DNA from: Haloactinomyces albus
GTDB taxonomy: Bacteria > Actinomycetota > Actinomycetes > Mycobacteriales > Pseudonocardiaceae
Direction: 5' to 3'
Assembly: GCF_031458135.1 (NCBI RefSeq)
Contig: NZ_JAVDXW010000001.1
Location: 868,001 to 932,000 of the forward strand
DNA length: 64,000 nt
Each line of letters opens with the position of its first letter. The stretch's first letter is position 1. The notes under the pieces were generated by a model, which had not been told where the DNA came from, made no database searches, and saw only the letters and a list, made by a program, of their open reading frames with translations. A program made the position numbers and the translations under genes. Positions 63,885 to 64,000 of this stretch are shown here, in pieces.

Positions 63885-64000
63885 TCACCGGCGAGGCGCG
63901 CTCGGCTCATCACCGTAGATGTCCTCGGTTACCAGCCTGCCGTGCAACTCGTCGATCCGATGTGCTCCCAGCAACGCAAGCAGCAGGTCGAAACGACTGT
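63885..64000 (-). CDS. Unidentified protein, C-terminal end only
   Basis: The window cuts this gene; 37 C-terminal codons remain (SRFDLLLALLGAHRIDELHG, then RLVTEDIYGDEPSAPRR and TGA at 63885). Codon use is normal and the frame is open to the edge. Leu-rich helix, no recognised motif. Convergent with the DtxR-type regulator, with 10 bases between stops. Confidence 0.6.
   Translation of the reverse strand, partial: SRFDLLLALLGAHRIDELHGRLVTEDIYGDEPSAPRR

Overview
The window is high-GC actinobacterial chromosome, most likely from the Pseudonocardiales (Saccharopolyspora/Actinopolyspora-like). Indicators are a mycothione reductase, a DUF397/DUF5753 regulator pair, a Rip1-type site-2 protease, DUF1876 and DUF2631 proteins, frequent GTG/TTG starts and I-shaped (U-tract-free) hairpin terminators. 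From memory, the gene order follows the M. tuberculosis Rv2839c-Rv2876 neighbourhood (infB, nusA, rimP, lipoprotein, DUF4439, proS, cysG, cobB, cobO, Mg-chelatase-like, GNAT, nicT, mtr, mapB, vapBC, PBP, GNAT, gcpE, rip1, dxr). Accessory insertions and decayed genes interrupt it. There are no tRNA, rRNA, IS, prophage or CRISPR elements that I can support.

Layout. 1-3.6 kb: the rimP-nusA-ylxR-infB operon on the minus strand, with a divergent lipoprotein and a DUF4439 ferritin-like protein. 3.6-8 kb: an accessory stretch with a membrane protein, YjbQ, the DUF1326/DUF2182 pair, a GNAT, DUF397 and a frameshifted DUF5753 regulator. 8-13.9 kb: proS, a cytochrome P450, YaaA and a DEAD-box helicase with a structured leader. 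14-18.1 kb: riboswitch 1, then nicT-cobH-cbiX-cysG. 18.1-22 kb: a decayed ABC exporter with its TetR regulator, a class V aminotransferase and DUF1876. 22-30.8 kb: a tightly overlapping operon cobO-cobB-cobI-cobM-cbiD-cobL-cbiG/cobJ-ferredoxin. 31-33.5 kb: riboswitch 2 and a fused ChlI/ChlD protein. 33.6-38.1 kb: GNAT, adenosine/adenine deaminase and two trypsin-like proteases around a LysE exporter. 38.3-42.4 kb: riboswitch 3 and cobN. 42.4-49.2 kb: 2-hydroxyacid dehydrogenase, PEBP protein, mycothione reductase, NADP-glutamate dehydrogenase, MFS transporter and FadR regulator. 49.2-54.4 kb: cobQ, map, VapBC and a penicillin-binding lipoprotein. 54.4-59.9 kb: GNAT, ispG, rip1, dxr and DUF2631. 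59.9-64 kb: a voltage-sensor-like membrane protein, rlmN, a ZIP transporter, a DtxR/MntR regulator and a truncated gene.

The dominant theme is cobalamin synthesis. Uroporphyrinogen III methylation (CysG), ring contraction and methylation (CobI, CbiG/CobJ, CobM, CbiD, CobL, CobH), amidation (CobB, CobQ), cobalt uptake (NicT), cobalt insertion (CobN with a ChlID-like ATPase; possibly CbiX) and adenosylation (CobO) are all present. Enzymes characteristic of the oxygen-dependent and oxygen-independent routes are mixed, and three AdoCbl riboswitches control the metal-handling parts. No CobG or CobK/CbiJ is visible here. The other points that look unusual are the repeat-rich disordered tail of CobM, the poreless voltage-sensor-like protein, the deletion-fused ABC transporter that still has its TetR operators, a homopolymer frameshift in a DUF5753 gene, an overlapping upstream ORF at gdhA, and several near-identical hairpins placed just after stop codons.
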